Shown: one piece after another, positions 32,064-41,652 of the stretch
How positions within the stretch are numbered: the first letter of the stretch is position 1
How the letters are laid out: the number at the start of each line of letters is the position of its first letter
Source of the DNA: Micromonospora sediminicola
GTDB taxonomy: Bacteria > Actinomycetota > Actinomycetes > Mycobacteriales > Micromonosporaceae
Reading direction: 5' to 3'
NCBI RefSeq assembly: GCF_900089585.1
Contig: NZ_FLRH01000001.1
Location: 1 to 44,570, forward strand
Length of the DNA stretch: 44,570 bases
Position numbers and translations under genes: made by a program
Notes under the pieces: model-generated
The model's database searches: none
Seen by the model: the letters and a program-made list of their open reading frames with translations, nothing else
What the model was told of the DNA's origin: nothing

Positions 32064-32726
32064 GTGCACACCACCCCCGACCCCGACCGGCCGCGGCTGG
32101 CCCTGCTCGACACCGACACCACCATCACCGGCCGGCGAGGGCTGGCCGCGTGGTGGCGCACCTCCCGCGCCGCGCGGGCCGTGCGTGAGGGCTGGCCGAT
32201 TGTGGTGGCCGCGCTGATCGCCCTGACCGTGGCCGGCGGACTGCTGTGGCTGCTCTGGGTCGTCATCGCCGGGCTGCTGTCCGGGCTCGGCGCGGCCGCC
32301 ACGGCGGTCGGCGACGCCGCGCCCGCCCTCGGTTCCTGGATCACCGACGGGCCGATCACCCGCTCGATCTCCGACCCGGTGCGCGCCTATCTCGACGCGC
32401 ACACCACCGGCCTGCCGGCCAGCGGCCGCGACGCCTGGATCGCCTGGCTGGTCGCCGTCTGCGCGCTCTACGCCGCTGCGGTGTCCGGATCCACCTACGG
32501 GCGCATCGGGTGGGCCGCGATCGGCGTCCTGACCGGCGCGGCCGTCTACGCCGGCGCCCCGGCCGGCACCGGCCCGGCCGCCGCCGGGCTGACCGCCGTG
32601 GTGTGGCTGACCCTGTCCCTGCTCGCCTACGCCGGCCCCCTCGCCGGCAGCGCGGTCGCCGCGATGGTCGCCGACCTCACCGAGTCCCGCCAGCGCGCCA
32701 CCGTCCGCACCAGCGACGCGTCCTGA
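32064..32726 (+). CDS. Multi-TM SpdB2-like protein (copy B)
   Basis: Second copy of 13007-13669. Confidence 0.55.
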   Translation: MHTTPDPDRPRLALLDTDTTITGRRGLAAWWRTSRAARAVREGWPIVVAALIALTVAGGLLWLLWVVIAGLLSGLGAAATAVGDAAPALGSWITDGPITRSISDPVRAYLDAHTTGLPASGRDAWIAWLVAVCALYAAAVSGSTYGRIGWAAIGVLTGAAVYAGAPAGTGPAAAGLTAVVWLTLSLLAYAGPLAGSAVAAMVADLTESRQRATVRTSDAS

Positions 32727-32790
32727 CCGGACCCGGCCGCCGCGCTCCCTTTTCCGCCGACCCGTCGATAGCACCCACTGAGGAGGAGCC

Positions 32791-33231
32791 ATGACCACCA
32801 CGACCACCCCGACGACCAAGGCCACCGTCCCGACGATCCCGGTGCGGCTGTACCTGAGCGACAACGACCCCGAGTACCCCCGCACCGAGCAGCGGGTCGT
32901 CACCGGCTGGCCCGTCGCGCCCGGCCTGGCTGTCAACGTCACTCTCGACGACGACGGGCAGCGCCTGGACGGCCACTACAGCCTGACCCACCTGCCCAGC
33001 GGCCAGGCCATCGCCCGCCGGCTGTGCGCCCGCCACGTCGACCAGGCAGCCGTCGCCGCGATCGCCACCGGCGTCGACTGGACCGAGCCCGCCGAGCAGA
33101 TCGTCGTGGACGAGCGCACCGTCCCGCTGCGCCCCGGCATGGCGGTCTGGGACTGGTGCGGCTACGACCACTTCTGCCAGGCCGAGGCGTACCCGCGCCC
33201 GGACTCCCCCACCTACTCGACCAGCCAGTAA
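32791..33231 (+). CDS. 146-aa soluble unknown protein (copy B)
   Basis: Second copy of 13734-14174; its hairpin follows at 33238-33279. Confidence 0.55.
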   Translation: MTTTTTPTTKATVPTIPVRLYLSDNDPEYPRTEQRVVTGWPVAPGLAVNVTLDDDGQRLDGHYSLTHLPSGQAIARRLCARHVDQAAVAAIATGVDWTEPAEQIVVDERTVPLRPGMAVWDWCGYDHFCQAEAYPRPDSPTYSTSQ

Positions 33232-33320
33232 CGCCGCGCGGGCGGCCCCTCCGCCTTCCCAAGCTCCGGGGCCGCCCGCCACTCCCTGATCCCATGCGAG
33301 ACGTACAGGAGCTGCCCATC

Positions 33321-33470
33321 ATGGTGCCCCATCCCACGCCGCCCGTCCGGCTCGACCGCGCGGTCGGCGAGCTGGACGCCGCTATCACCGGCGTACGCGC
33401 CGAGCTGGCCCGCGTCGACCCGAAGGCCAACGGCTACCTCCAGGTCGCCGGCGTGCTGCTCGGCGCCGGC
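33321..33470 (+). pseudogene. 5' fragment of Pycsar-effector-like gene (copy B)
   Basis: First 50 codons match the gene at 14264; the match ends at 33470 and the frame then runs into the degraded junction, giving a chimeric reading frame to 34307. It is cut by the rearrangement, not a natural fusion as far as can be seen. Confidence 0.8.
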
Positions 33471-34406
33471 GCGGTCGCCGGCGCCGGCGGTGGGTGGCGC
33501 CGCGGCCTCGCCCGGTCGGCGCGGGTGCGACGGCGACCACGGCCTAACGCCGGCGACAACTCGTTCTTCGCCAGCTGGCTGTGTGGCTCGTGCGACCGGC
33601 TGCGCTGCTGCCGCCGGCTCGCACTCGGCCAGTGCGGGCCAGCGGCCCCCGGCGGGTTGAAAGCAGCGTCAGCTTGCGCCGCGCGAGATGGGGTACCGGC
33701 GGTCCGGCCTCGCATCCCGCGTAGCTCGGATCACCGTCCACGGGTCACGCCGCCGCCTCGGCGAGACTCGGCGGCTCAAGGCGCGCTCGCACGCACACCT
33801 TCGGGCGGGTGCTCGTGCGCACACCGTTCGGCGGTTCGCGGCGGATCGCTGGCGGGCGCGTCCTCGCGTGCGTGTGGGTTGCTCGGCCGCACGCTCTCCT
33901 GCGCGGTGCACACCGGACGGCCGGGCCACGACGCGCGTCATTGCCCACCCGGGCGGGTACGCTGGTCCGGGCCGCCGTCCCGGTCACCCGCCGCGCGACG
34001 CCGCGCGCCGGCGGCACGGCCGTGCGCGCCGCCGGCGGCGCCGGCTAGCCGCAGCGTGAGGTACTCGTCGCCACGCACATCGCTGTCTGCGTCGAGCAGT
34101 GTCAGCTCGTCGTCACATTGGCCGGGCACCGTCACCGGGGAAGGGATGCGGCGCACCGTTGGAAACCGGCCGCACCCACGGGGCCTTCGGTCGCTCCGGT
34201 GCCGGTGGCGCGCGGTGGAGCGCTCGCAGCCCTGGGCGTCCGCCCCGTGCCGTCCGTCACGCGGGTCGACACCGCACCGCCGCGCCACCACACAGACGCC
34301 GAGCTGAGGCGGGCGCCGGGGCTGCTACGACGTCCTCCCCGGTGCGTTGAACAGGTCAGGCCCCGGCACGCGTAGGGCGGGCCGAGCCGCCGCCGCGTCG
34401 CGCCTC
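33471..34406. other. Degraded chimeric junction
   Basis: 936 bp with no trustworthy gene. Its first part is a shortened, error-rich, collinear version of ~14414-15790: short exact matches appear in order (33737-33750 to 15150-15163; 33901-33922 to 15539-15560; 34000-34017 to 15761-15778) with steadily shrinking offset. Its last part is a degraded reverse copy of ~9413-9650 (34327-34339 is the reverse complement of 9616-9628; 34346-34358 of 9532-9544). This resembles unpolished consensus of a chimeric read. Confidence 0.8.
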
Positions 34407-35886
34407 CCACGTTGGCGTCGCGGATCGTGCGGGCGGCCTGCTTGTGGTTCTCCGCGCTCTCCTGGTTGTTGCGGGCGTCACGGCGGTACTGGTCCGCCGC
34501 GTCCCGGCACGCCCGCGCCCGGGCCGCCAGGGTCTGCGCCTTCTCGACCTGCTCGGCGTAGCGGTTCGCCACGCGCATCGCGTCCTGGTCGATGTCGCTC
34601 GTCGTGGTGCTCATTTCCGGTCCTCCAAGGTGGTTGGAAACAGGGGCCTGGTGCTGGTGGTGCGGGGTGGTGCGCAGCGGGGTCGGTGCCGTCCGGTCCC
34701 ACCGCTCGCTGCCAGCGGTGGAGCCGGGGTCAAAGAACGGCCCGGCACGCCGGGCCGAGCCCGTCGTCGGCCCGGCCGAGCCGGTCGACGAGCTGCCCGG
34801 CCGGCCGGGCGTCGGGCTGGTGATGTCGTCCAGGTCGACGTCGATGACCGTCTCCGCGCGGTGGCCTCCCGGCGTCGGCCGCGTGTGACCGGTCTTCGTC
34901 TTCGCGGGCCCATCCGCGCCGGCCGCCTTGCCGTCGGTCGTTTTGGCGTCCGTGGCCTTGGTCTTCTTCGCCGCCCGGGCCAGCCCGAGCAGCCCCAGCA
35001 GCGCTGCCCCGCCCACCGTCTTGGCCTTACGGCCCGCGGTGTTGTTGGTCGGCTTCGCGCCGCCGTTGCCGGCCGGCTTTCCGCCGCCGCCGGGGGTCTT
35101 GCCGCTGGTCGGGGCCTTGCCGCCCCCGCCCGGGGTCTTCCCGCCGCCGGGGGTCTTGTTGCGGCCGAACGGCCACCGCCCGCCCCCGGACCTGTCGCGG
35201 GTCTTCTTCGCGCCGTCGCCGGTCGGCTTCCCACCGGCGGGAGCCTTGCCGCCGGCCGGGGTCTTCCCGCCGCCGCCGGGGGTCTTGTTGCGGCCGAACG
35301 GCCACCACCCGCCCCCGGCCTTCTTCCGCCCGGCACCGTCGCCGGTCGGCCTCCCACCGCCGCCGGGGGTCTTGCCGCCGCCACCAGGGGTTTTCCCCCC
35401 GCCGCCGGTGGTCTTGCTGCGGCCGAACGGCCACCAACTGCCGGACTTGTCGCCGTTCTTGCCACGCCCGGCGGGGGACTTGCTGCCGCCGTTGGTGGAC
35501 CTCCCGCCGGTCCGGTCGGTGCGGCCGACGCGGTCGCGGCCGAAGCGGTCCCGGCCGGTCTTGTCCCGGCGGGTGAACTTGCGCCAGGCCAGCCACCCGG
35601 CGCCGGCCAGCACCGCGACCACGATCAGCCCGGCACCCAGCAGCAGCGCCATCAGCGGCGACACCATCCACATCGCCACCACCACGGCGGCGACGACCGA
35701 GATAACCACCAACGCCACCACCAGGCCCACCGACGCCGGCGTCGTCTCCGCCAGCTCCTGCGGCGTGGCCTTGTCGTCCTTGCCCTGCTCCGCCGGCGGC
35801 TGCTCGGCCGCCAGCACCGACAGGTCCGGCGCCGGCATCTCGACCGTCTCGGCCTCGGGCGTCGGGGCCGTCGTCTCCGTCTGCAT
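34407..35886 (-). pseudogene. Gly/Lys-rich two-TM protein, C-terminus replaced (copy C)
   Basis: Reverse copy of 7933-9412. It lacks the last ~40 codons; the frame continues into the degraded junction. The internal start equivalent is at 34614. Confidence 0.8.
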
Positions 35887-35937
35887 CGTGCGTTCCTCCC
35901 TTCGTTTTGGCTGCTCACGCCCCACAGTTATGAGCTG

Positions 35938-37764
35938 TTATGAGGCGGGGCTGCCCTTGGCGGCGGCGACGGCGGTCAGCACCGTGCGGACGGTCCGCTC
36001 GGAGGTGCCGACCTTCGGGGCGAGGTCCTTCTGGGTGGCGTCGGGGTGGTCCTTGCGGGCCTGCAGCACCGCGCGGACGGTCTCGGGGCTGACCCGGTCG
36101 ACGTGCGGGACCGGCTTGCCCTCGAACAGCACCGGCTCGGCCGGCTTGCTCGATCCGGCCGGGGTGCGGCGGGGCCGGCGGCCGGCGTCGGCGGCGGCCT
36201 GGGCCAGCGCGGCGCGCAGGTCGGCGGCGTCCTGCTTGGCGGCCTCGGCCAGGGCCTCCGCGCGGTGGCGGGCGTGCTGCTGCTCGCTCAGCTCGCGGCG
36301 GGCCTGTCCCAGCGCCGTCTCAGCGGTCTGGAGCCGGCGCTGCCACTCGGCGCCGGCGGCGTCGAGCTGCCCCTGCGTGCGCGAGGCGCGTCCGGTCTCG
36401 GCGCGGGCCTCGGCGCGCGCTGCTTCCGCTTCCGCCAGCGCACGCTCCAGCGCGGTGCGTGCTTCCGCTTCCGCCCGACGGGCGAGCGCGGCGGCGTGTG
36501 CTTCCGCTTCCGCCCGGCGCGTGGCGGTCGCTGCTTCCGCTTCCGCTCGCGCCCGGTGAGTTGCTTCCGCTTCCGCCCGCTCGATCGCCGCGCGTGCTTC
36601 CGCTTCCGCTTCCGCCCGACGCACCGTTGCCGCTTCCGCCCGCGCGTCGGCGGCGTCGGCGCGTGCTTCCGCTTCCGCCAGTGCCCGTCGGGCCTCGGCG
36701 GCGTCGGCGCGGGCCGCCTCGGCTTCCGCCCGTCCGGGCGAGGGCAGCGCCAGCAGCGGCGCCGGGGTGCCCGTGGCCGCGAGCCGGGCCAGGGCCGCCA
36801 GGGCGGCGCCGGAGTCCTTGCCGGTGGCCTTGCGCAGCGCCTTCCGGGCACCGGCGGCGACCTCGGCCACCACCTTCTGCTGCCGCTCACGCTCCGCCTC
36901 GATCGCGGCCTGGCGGTGCTGCTCGGCCCGCCGGGCCTCGGCCCGGGCGATCAGCGCGGCCGCGCCGGGGGAGAGCCGGTCGCGCACGTCGGTCTTCCAC
37001 GCCTCGCGGGTCTGCCGCGGGTAGGTCAGCCAGCGCCGCCACCCGAACCGCTCCGGCGGCTCCGGGATCATGCCCTTGGCGCGCAGCGCGGGGCGGTGCT
37101 TCGCTCCGGAGCGGACCTCGTAGACGATGATCCCCAGCGCGGACAGCGCGGACAGGCCGATCGCCTTGACCGGGTCGGCGTGGTGCCCGATCGCGTTGAT
37201 GGACACCGCGGCCGCCGTGCAGATCCAGATCAGCGCCCGGGCCACCATCGCCCGCTCGCCGTTGAGTCGCTGGTGCTGCGCGGTCAGCGCCATCGCCAGC
37301 CCGGTGCCCTCGATGGCCACCGCGGCGATCACCCCGATCGGGGTGGGCAGGTTGTTGGCCCGGGCCGCGTCGACCTGCCCGTACACCGCCCCGGACACGG
37401 CCAGGCCGTAGATCAGCCCGGAGTAGACCGCCGCGGCGTTGTCGCGCACGTAGGCGACCCGGCCGGCGTACCAGCCGGCCAGCTCTGCCCGGCGGGCCTG
37501 CCGGCGGGCCTTGCGGTCGGCCCGCTCGTTCTCCTGCTGCTTGCGGCGCCGCTCGGCCCGTGCGTCGCGGTTGGCGTCCTTCTGCGCCGCCAGTCGAAGC
37601 TGCTCCGCCTTCGCCCGCAGTTGCCGCTCGCTAGCGGCGTCCTCCGATGCGATTCGCGTCTGCACAGCCAGGCGCTCCCGCTCGGCCGCGGCCAGGTTGC
37701 GGGCCACCTTGGCGTCGGTCGCGGCGAGCTGGGTCAGGTCCGTTCCGTGCTGCAACGTCGTCAC
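35938..37764 (-). CDS. DUF2637 (SpdB-like) protein, inverted copy (copy C)
   Basis: Full-length reverse copy of 6055-7881. The GCGGAA array is at 36421-36729. The frame upstream of the GTG start (37764) reads on through the hinge, which makes a 798-aa artefactual reading frame. Confidence 0.7.
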   Translation of the reverse strand: MTTLQHGTDLTQLAATDAKVARNLAAAERERLAVQTRIASEDAASERQLRAKAEQLRLAAQKDANRDARAERRRKQQENERADRKARRQARRAELAGWYAGRVAYVRDNAAAVYSGLIYGLAVSGAVYGQVDAARANNLPTPIGVIAAVAIEGTGLAMALTAQHQRLNGERAMVARALIWICTAAAVSINAIGHHADPVKAIGLSALSALGIIVYEVRSGAKHRPALRAKGMIPEPPERFGWRRWLTYPRQTREAWKTDVRDRLSPGAAALIARAEARRAEQHRQAAIEAERERQQKVVAEVAAGARKALRKATGKDSGAALAALARLAATGTPAPLLALPSPGRAEAEAARADAAEARRALAEAEARADAADARAEAATVRRAEAEAEARAAIERAEAEATHRARAEAEAATATRRAEAEAHAAALARRAEAEARTALERALAEAEAARAEARAETGRASRTQGQLDAAGAEWQRRLQTAETALGQARRELSEQQHARHRAEALAEAAKQDAADLRAALAQAAADAGRRPRRTPAGSSKPAEPVLFEGKPVPHVDRVSPETVRAVLQARKDHPDATQKDLAPKVGTSERTVRTVLTAVAAAKGSPAS

Positions 37765-37890
37765 GACGACACCTCCAGGGTTCGCGCCGGCGTCGGGATC
37801 CGCTCGTCGTCGATCAGGGTCCGGCCGGTGCCGAGCAGCTCCCGGGCGATCTCGTCCTCCGCGCACGACTGGTGGCACGCGTCGCCGCGG
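37761..37890 (-). pseudogene. 3' fragment of Cys-pair gene (copy C)
   Basis: Reverse copy of 5929-6058; the 5' part is lost at the hinge. Confidence 0.75.
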
Positions 37891-38007
37891 ATCCGTGGCG
37901 GGCCGGCGGGCCGACCGCGCGGTCGTTGGCCGGGCGGTGCCAGCCAGGTGCCGACCGGGCGCGGACCTGCGGCCACCAGTCGTGCGCGAGGGACGGAGCG
38001 CCGGGAG
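37891..38007. other. Fold-back hinge
   Basis: 117 bp of degraded sequence at the turning point between copy C and copy D. The right part (from about 37974) is recognisable as an error-rich version of ~5946-5981. No gene or feature of its own. Confidence 0.8.
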
Positions 38008-38084
38008 TGCTCGGCACCGGCCGGACCCTGATCGACGACGAGCGGATCCCGACGCCGGCGCGAACCCTGGAGGTGTCGTCGTGA
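38008..38084 (+). pseudogene. 3' fragment of Cys-pair gene (copy D)
   Basis: Copy of 5982-6058; the 5' part lies in the degraded hinge. Confidence 0.75.
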
Positions 38085-39907
38085 CGACGTTGCAGCACGG
38101 AACGGACCTGACCCAGCTCGCCGCGACCGACGCCAAGGTGGCCCGCAACCTGGCCGCGGCCGAGCGGGAGCGCCTGGCTGTGCAGACGCGAATCGCATCG
38201 GAGGACGCCGCTAGCGAGCGGCAACTGCGGGCGAAGGCGGAGCAGCTTCGACTGGCGGCGCAGAAGGACGCCAACCGCGACGCACGGGCCGAGCGGCGCC
38301 GCAAGCAGCAGGAGAACGAGCGGGCCGACCGCAAGGCCCGCCGGCAGGCCCGCCGGGCAGAGCTGGCCGGCTGGTACGCCGGCCGGGTCGCCTACGTGCG
38401 CGACAACGCCGCGGCGGTCTACTCCGGGCTGATCTACGGCCTGGCCGTGTCCGGGGCGGTGTACGGGCAGGTCGACGCGGCCCGGGCCAACAACCTGCCC
38501 ACCCCGATCGGGGTGATCGCCGCGGTGGCCATCGAGGGCACCGGGCTGGCGATGGCGCTGACCGCGCAGCACCAGCGACTCAACGGCGAGCGGGCGATGG
38601 TGGCCCGGGCGCTGATCTGGATCTGCACGGCGGCCGCGGTGTCCATCAACGCGATCGGGCACCACGCCGACCCGGTCAAGGCGATCGGCCTGTCCGCGCT
38701 GTCCGCGCTGGGGATCATCGTCTACGAGGTCCGCTCCGGAGCGAAGCACCGCCCCGCGCTGCGCGCCAAGGGCATGATCCCGGAGCCGCCGGAGCGGTTC
38801 GGGTGGCGGCGCTGGCTGACCTACCCGCGGCAGACCCGCGAGGCGTGGAAGACCGACGTGCGCGACCGGCTCTCCCCCGGCGCGGCCGCGCTGATCGCCC
38901 GGGCCGAGGCCCGGCGGGCCGAGCAGCACCGCCAGGCCGCGATCGAGGCGGAGCGTGAGCGGCAGCAGAAGGTGGTGGCCGAGGTCGCCGCCGGTGCCCG
39001 GAAGGCGCTGCGCAAGGCCACCGGCAAGGACTCCGGCGCCGCCCTGGCGGCCCTGGCCCGGCTCGCGGCCACGGGCACCCCGGCGCCGCTGCTGGCGCTG
39101 CCCTCGCCCGGACGGGCGGAAGCCGAGGCGGCCCGCGCCGACGCCGCCGAGGCCCGACGGGCACTGGCGGAAGCGGAAGCACGCGCCGACGCCGCCGACG
39201 CGCGGGCGGAAGCGGCAACGGTGCGTCGGGCGGAAGCGGAAGCGGAAGCACGCGCGGCGATCGAGCGGGCGGAAGCGGAAGCAACTCACCGGGCGCGAGC
39301 GGAAGCGGAAGCAGCGACCGCCACGCGCCGGGCGGAAGCGGAAGCACACGCCGCCGCGCTCGCCCGTCGGGCGGAAGCGGAAGCACGCACCGCGCTGGAG
39401 CGTGCGCTGGCGGAAGCGGAAGCAGCGCGCGCCGAGGCCCGCGCCGAGACCGGACGCGCCTCGCGCACGCAGGGGCAGCTCGACGCCGCCGGCGCCGAGT
39501 GGCAGCGCCGGCTCCAGACCGCTGAGACGGCGCTGGGACAGGCCCGCCGCGAGCTGAGCGAGCAGCAGCACGCCCGCCACCGCGCGGAGGCCCTGGCCGA
39601 GGCCGCCAAGCAGGACGCCGCCGACCTGCGCGCCGCGCTGGCCCAGGCCGCCGCCGACGCCGGCCGCCGGCCCCGCCGCACCCCGGCCGGATCGAGCAAG
39701 CCGGCCGAGCCGGTGCTGTTCGAGGGCAAGCCGGTCCCGCACGTCGACCGGGTCAGCCCCGAGACCGTCCGCGCGGTGCTGCAGGCCCGCAAGGACCACC
39801 CCGACGCCACCCAGAAGGACCTCGCCCCGAAGGTCGGCACCTCCGAGCGGACCGTCCGCACGGTGCTGACCGCCGTCGCCGCCGCCAAGGGCAGCCCCGC
39901 CTCATAA
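38081..39907 (+). CDS. DUF2637 (SpdB-like) protein (copy D)
   Basis: Copy of 6055-7881, same translation. GCGGAA array at 39116-39424. It faces the inverted copy C head to head across the hinge. Confidence 0.75.
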   Translation: MTTLQHGTDLTQLAATDAKVARNLAAAERERLAVQTRIASEDAASERQLRAKAEQLRLAAQKDANRDARAERRRKQQENERADRKARRQARRAELAGWYAGRVAYVRDNAAAVYSGLIYGLAVSGAVYGQVDAARANNLPTPIGVIAAVAIEGTGLAMALTAQHQRLNGERAMVARALIWICTAAAVSINAIGHHADPVKAIGLSALSALGIIVYEVRSGAKHRPALRAKGMIPEPPERFGWRRWLTYPRQTREAWKTDVRDRLSPGAAALIARAEARRAEQHRQAAIEAERERQQKVVAEVAAGARKALRKATGKDSGAALAALARLAATGTPAPLLALPSPGRAEAEAARADAAEARRALAEAEARADAADARAEAATVRRAEAEAEARAAIERAEAEATHRARAEAEAATATRRAEAEAHAAALARRAEAEARTALERALAEAEAARAEARAETGRASRTQGQLDAAGAEWQRRLQTAETALGQARRELSEQQHARHRAEALAEAAKQDAADLRAALAQAAADAGRRPRRTPAGSSKPAEPVLFEGKPVPHVDRVSPETVRAVLQARKDHPDATQKDLAPKVGTSERTVRTVLTAVAAAKGSPAS

Positions 39908-39958
39908 CAGCTCATAACTGTGGGGCGTGAGCAGCCAAAACGAAGGGAGGAACGCACG

Positions 39959-41560
39959 ATGCAGACGGAGACGACGGCCCCGACGCCCGAGGCCGAGACG
40001 GTCGAGATGCCGGCGCCGGACCTGTCGGTGCTGGCGGCCGAGCAGCCGCCGGCGGAGCAGGGCAAGGACGACAAGGCCACGCCGCAGGAGCTGGCGGAGA
40101 CGACGCCGGCGTCGGTGGGCCTGGTGGTGGCGTTGGTGGTTATCTCGGTCGTCGCCGCCGTGGTGGTGGCGATGTGGATGGTGTCGCCGCTGATGGCGCT
40201 GCTGCTGGGTGCCGGGCTGATCGTGGTCGCGGTGCTGGCCGGCGCCGGGTGGCTGGCCTGGCGCAAGTTCACCCGCCGGGACAAGACCGGCCGGGACCGC
40301 TTCGGCCGCGACCGCGTCGGCCGCACCGACCGGACCGGCGGGAGGTCCACCAACGGCGGCAGCAAGTCCCCCGCCGGGCGTGGCAAGAACGGCGACAAGT
40401 CCGGCAGTTGGTGGCCGTTCGGCCGCAGCAAGACCACCGGCGGCGGGGGGAAAACCCCTGGTGGCGGCGGCAAGACCCCCGGCGGCGGTGGGAGGCCGAC
40501 CGGCGACGGTGCCGGGCGGAAGAAGGCCGGGGGCGGGTGGTGGCCGTTCGGCCGCAACAAGACCCCCGGCGGCGGCGGGAAGACCCCGGCCGGCGGCAAG
40601 GCTCCCGCCGGTGGGAAGCCGACCGGCGACGGCGCGAAGAAGACCCGCGACAGGTCCGGGGGCGGGCGGTGGCCGTTCGGCCGCAACAAGACCCCCGGCG
40701 GCGGGAAGACCCCGGGCGGGGGCGGCAAGGCCCCGACCAGCGGCAAGACCCCCGGCGGCGGCGGAAAGCCGGCCGGCAACGGCGGCGCGAAGCCGACCAA
40801 CAACACCGCGGGCCGTAAGGCCAAGACGGTGGGCGGGGCAGCGCTGCTGGGGCTGCTCGGGCTGGCCCGGGCGGCGAAGAAGACCAAGGCCACGGACGCC
40901 AAAACGACCGACGGCAAGGCGGCCGGCGCGGATGGGCCCGCGAAGACGAAGACCGGTCACACGCGGCCGACGCCGGGAGGCCACCGCGCGGAGACGGTCA
41001 TCGACGTCGACCTGGACGACATCACCAGCCCGACGCCCGGCCGGCCGGGCAGCTCGTCGACCGGCTCGGCCGGGCCGACGACGGGCTCGGCCCGGCGTGC
41101 CGGGCCGTTCTTTGACCCCGGCTCCACCGCTGGCAGCGAGCGGTGGGACCGGACGGCACCGACCCCGCTGCGCACCACCCCGCACCACCAGCACCAGGCC
41201 CCTGTTTCCAACCACCTTGGAGGACCGGAAATGAGCACCACGACGAGCGACATCGACCAGGACGCGATGCGCGTGGCGAACCGCTACGCCGAGCAGGTCG
41301 AGAAGGCGCAGACCCTGGCGGCCCGGGCGCGGGCGTGCCGGGACGCGGCGGACCAGTACCGCCGTGACGCCCGCAACAACCAGGAGAGCGCGGAGAACCA
41401 CAAGCAGGCCGCCCGCACGATCCGCGACGCCAACGTGGCCCACGAGCACGCGGTGTCGGCGCGGGACGCCGAGGCGGAGGCGGCGCGGGAGATCCTCGCG
41501 GCCCGCTACTACGAGGCGCAGGCCGAGGAGTACGAGGCCCAGGCCCGCGCCATCGGCTGA
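39959..41560 (+). CDS. Gly/Lys-rich two-TM protein (copy D)
   Basis: Copy of 7933-9534; internal start at 41231. Confidence 0.6.
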   Translation: MQTETTAPTPEAETVEMPAPDLSVLAAEQPPAEQGKDDKATPQELAETTPASVGLVVALVVISVVAAVVVAMWMVSPLMALLLGAGLIVVAVLAGAGWLAWRKFTRRDKTGRDRFGRDRVGRTDRTGGRSTNGGSKSPAGRGKNGDKSGSWWPFGRSKTTGGGGKTPGGGGKTPGGGGRPTGDGAGRKKAGGGWWPFGRNKTPGGGGKTPAGGKAPAGGKPTGDGAKKTRDRSGGGRWPFGRNKTPGGGKTPGGGGKAPTSGKTPGGGGKPAGNGGAKPTNNTAGRKAKTVGGAALLGLLGLARAAKKTKATDAKTTDGKAAGADGPAKTKTGHTRPTPGGHRAETVIDVDLDDITSPTPGRPGSSSTGSAGPTTGSARRAGPFFDPGSTAGSERWDRTAPTPLRTTPHHQHQAPVSNHLGGPEMSTTTSDIDQDAMRVANRYAEQVEKAQTLAARARACRDAADQYRRDARNNQESAENHKQAARTIRDANVAHEHAVSARDAEAEAAREILAARYYEAQAEEYEAQARAIG

Positions 41561-41574
41561 CCTGTTCAACCCGC

Positions 41575-41608
41575 GCGGGGGCCGCGCCGCACCTGGTGCG
41601 GCCCCCGC
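41575..41608 (+). terminator. Pre-traB hairpin (copy D)
   Basis: Copy of 9549-9582. Confidence 0.5.
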
Positions 41609-41652
41609 ACCCACACCCCGCACGACCAGGCACAAGAACGAGGGAGGACGTC

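Larger units (their letters stand above)
19059..33470. repeat. Second, incomplete tandem copy of the unit (copy B)
   Basis: Corresponds to 1-14413. Offset is 19,058 bp up to the C-run at 30945-30949, and 19,057 bp after it because that run has five C instead of six. Apart from that indel, gene coordinates and translations agree throughout. The copy stops matching at 33471, inside the Pycsar-like gene. Confidence 0.9.
34407..37890 (-). repeat. Inverted partial copy (copy C)
   Basis: Clean reverse complement of 5929-9412 (positions sum to 43819). Together with copy D it makes an inverted repeat: 34407-37837 faces 38008-41438, arms of 3431 bp around a 170-bp spacer. Confidence 0.9.

Noticed and set aside
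33024..34307. 427-aa chimeric reading frame at the end of copy B
   Set aside because: Starts in a shadow frame and runs through the degraded junction; only codons from 33321 to 33470 are authentic.
35938..38334. 798-aa minus-strand reading frame spanning the hinge
   Set aside because: Created by the fold-back: the DUF2637 frame runs through the degraded hinge into antisense of copy D.
34407..41438. Composite transposon with terminal inverted repeats
   Set aside because: No transposase, no target duplication, arms contain ordinary tra-cluster genes and the centre is degraded.
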